Below the pieces are notes generated by a model. It was given only the letters and a program-made list of their open reading frames with translations, did not search any database and was not told the origin of the DNA. This document shows positions 63,694-64,000 of a DNA stretch of 64,000 nt, one piece after another (position 1 is the stretch's first letter; every line of letters starts with the position of its first letter). The position numbers and the translations under genes are program-made. The stretch lies in contig NZ_BAWH01000002.1 of NCBI RefSeq assembly GCF_000586435.1, forward strand, positions 62,001 through 126,000, written 5' to 3'. Origin of the DNA: Psychrobacter sp. JCM 18901. GTDB lineage: Bacteria; Pseudomonadota; Gammaproteobacteria; Pseudomonadales; Moraxellaceae.

Positions 63694-64000
63694 GTGGCCC
63701 AAGTATCTGAGTTTTCTCATAAACGTCCCCGTAAGCTCTGGTGGCTAGTGGGGTTTGTGTTGTTTGCGCTATTTGCCGTTTTGCAAATGCCAGCAGCATG
63801 GTTACTTGAGAAATACGCGCCAGATACGCCTTATGTGCAGCATGTATCTGGCAATGTATGGCAAGGTGCTGCTATTTGGCAGTTGCCTATGTCATCGACG
63901 TCGCTTACAGGTATGGCAGAATGGTCATGGCAGCTTGGCAGCTACTCATAGGTAAGCTAGGTGCGGATGTTAATATCCACTCATCACAGACACGCCTGAA
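63694..64000 (+). CDS. gspN: type II secretion system protein N, partial (frameshifted)
   Basis: The start of a T2SS GspN-like inner-membrane protein, cut by the right edge. After a GTG start it has a basic stretch (EFSHKRPRKLWW), one membrane helix (LVGFVLFALFAVLQMPAAWL), then the periplasmic part: YVQHVSGNVWQGAAIWQLPM and GMAEWSWQLG. One base is missing near 63935-63941, after which the frame reads QLLIGKLGADVNIHSSQTRL to the edge. The VSGxVWxG pattern after the helix fits GspN. No other secretion genes are visible, so the assignment rests on this fragment. Confidence 0.72.

Noticed and set aside
1..64000. CRISPR array, tRNA or rRNA genes, complete insertion sequence or prophage
   Set aside because: No regularly spaced direct repeats with unique spacers, no tRNA or rRNA signatures and no transposase, integrase or phage structural gene were found on either strand.

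Overview
The window reads as chromosomal DNA of a gammaproteobacterium of the Moraxellaceae, most likely Psychrobacter. The reasons are the conserved block gmk-rpoZ-spoT-ridA-priA, a SpoT whose synthetase half looks degenerate (a known trait of that family), the divergent YpjD-like/ffh pair, rpmB-rpmG, and many family-typical housekeeping genes. No rRNA, tRNA, CRISPR array, prophage or complete insertion sequence was found. This assignment comes from gene content and order, not from a database search.

Layout. 0-9 kb, mostly minus strand: a czcD-like metal exporter, priA, ridA, spoT, rpoZ and gmk. 8.7-19 kb, plus strand: ispH, a hotdog thioesterase, a 39-residue micro-ORF, htpG, a membrane-anchored caspase-like C13 peptidase, S-formylglutathione hydrolase, a DUF2805 protein, rpe and three unknown small genes. 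19-28 kb: rpmB-rpmG (minus), then a 7.8-kb gene for a giant lipoprotein made of tandem Ig-like domains. 28-37 kb: purU, a CcsA-like membrane protein, ffh, tsaB, uppP, rsmJ, ubiA and a DUF4112 protein. 37-42 kb, minus: a lipoprotein, a YjbQ protein, mnmC, an envelope protein, yciI and yciB. 42-49 kb: a PHP phosphoesterase, a diguanylate cyclase, truD (minus), a Rieske/FAD reductase and a GNAT acetyltransferase. 49-52.6 kb, minus: gor and a two-gene ThrE-type exporter. 52.6-55.1 kb is the one clearly accessory stretch: a short inverted-repeat element, then an A+T-rich KAP/STAND-like P-loop NTPase gene and a small lipoprotein gene. 55-64 kb: uvrA, a YajR-like transporter, a DUF3833 lipoprotein, ssb, a 1-kb gene-poor A+T-rich stretch, an H-NS-family gene and the start of gspN.

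The dominant anomaly is that about half of the genes, including essential ones (priA, gmk, ssb, tsaB), are broken by single-base indels. Nearly every apparent insertion lies in a run of seven A or T where the frame needs six. The deletions are more scattered. In each affected full-length gene, correcting the indels gives a length divisible by three and a normal family length. I therefore annotate each as one CDS over its whole span, list the break points, and regard base-level sequence error as the likeliest cause; transcriptional slippage or real decay cannot be excluded from sequence alone.

Other points of note: a roughly 107-bp dispersed element with TATAG inverted ends, present three times; imperfect 14-20 bp tandem duplications in many intergenic spacers; an orphan terminator in the A+T-rich gap before the H-NS gene, suggesting an undescribed RNA; and a possible attenuator upstream of gmk.
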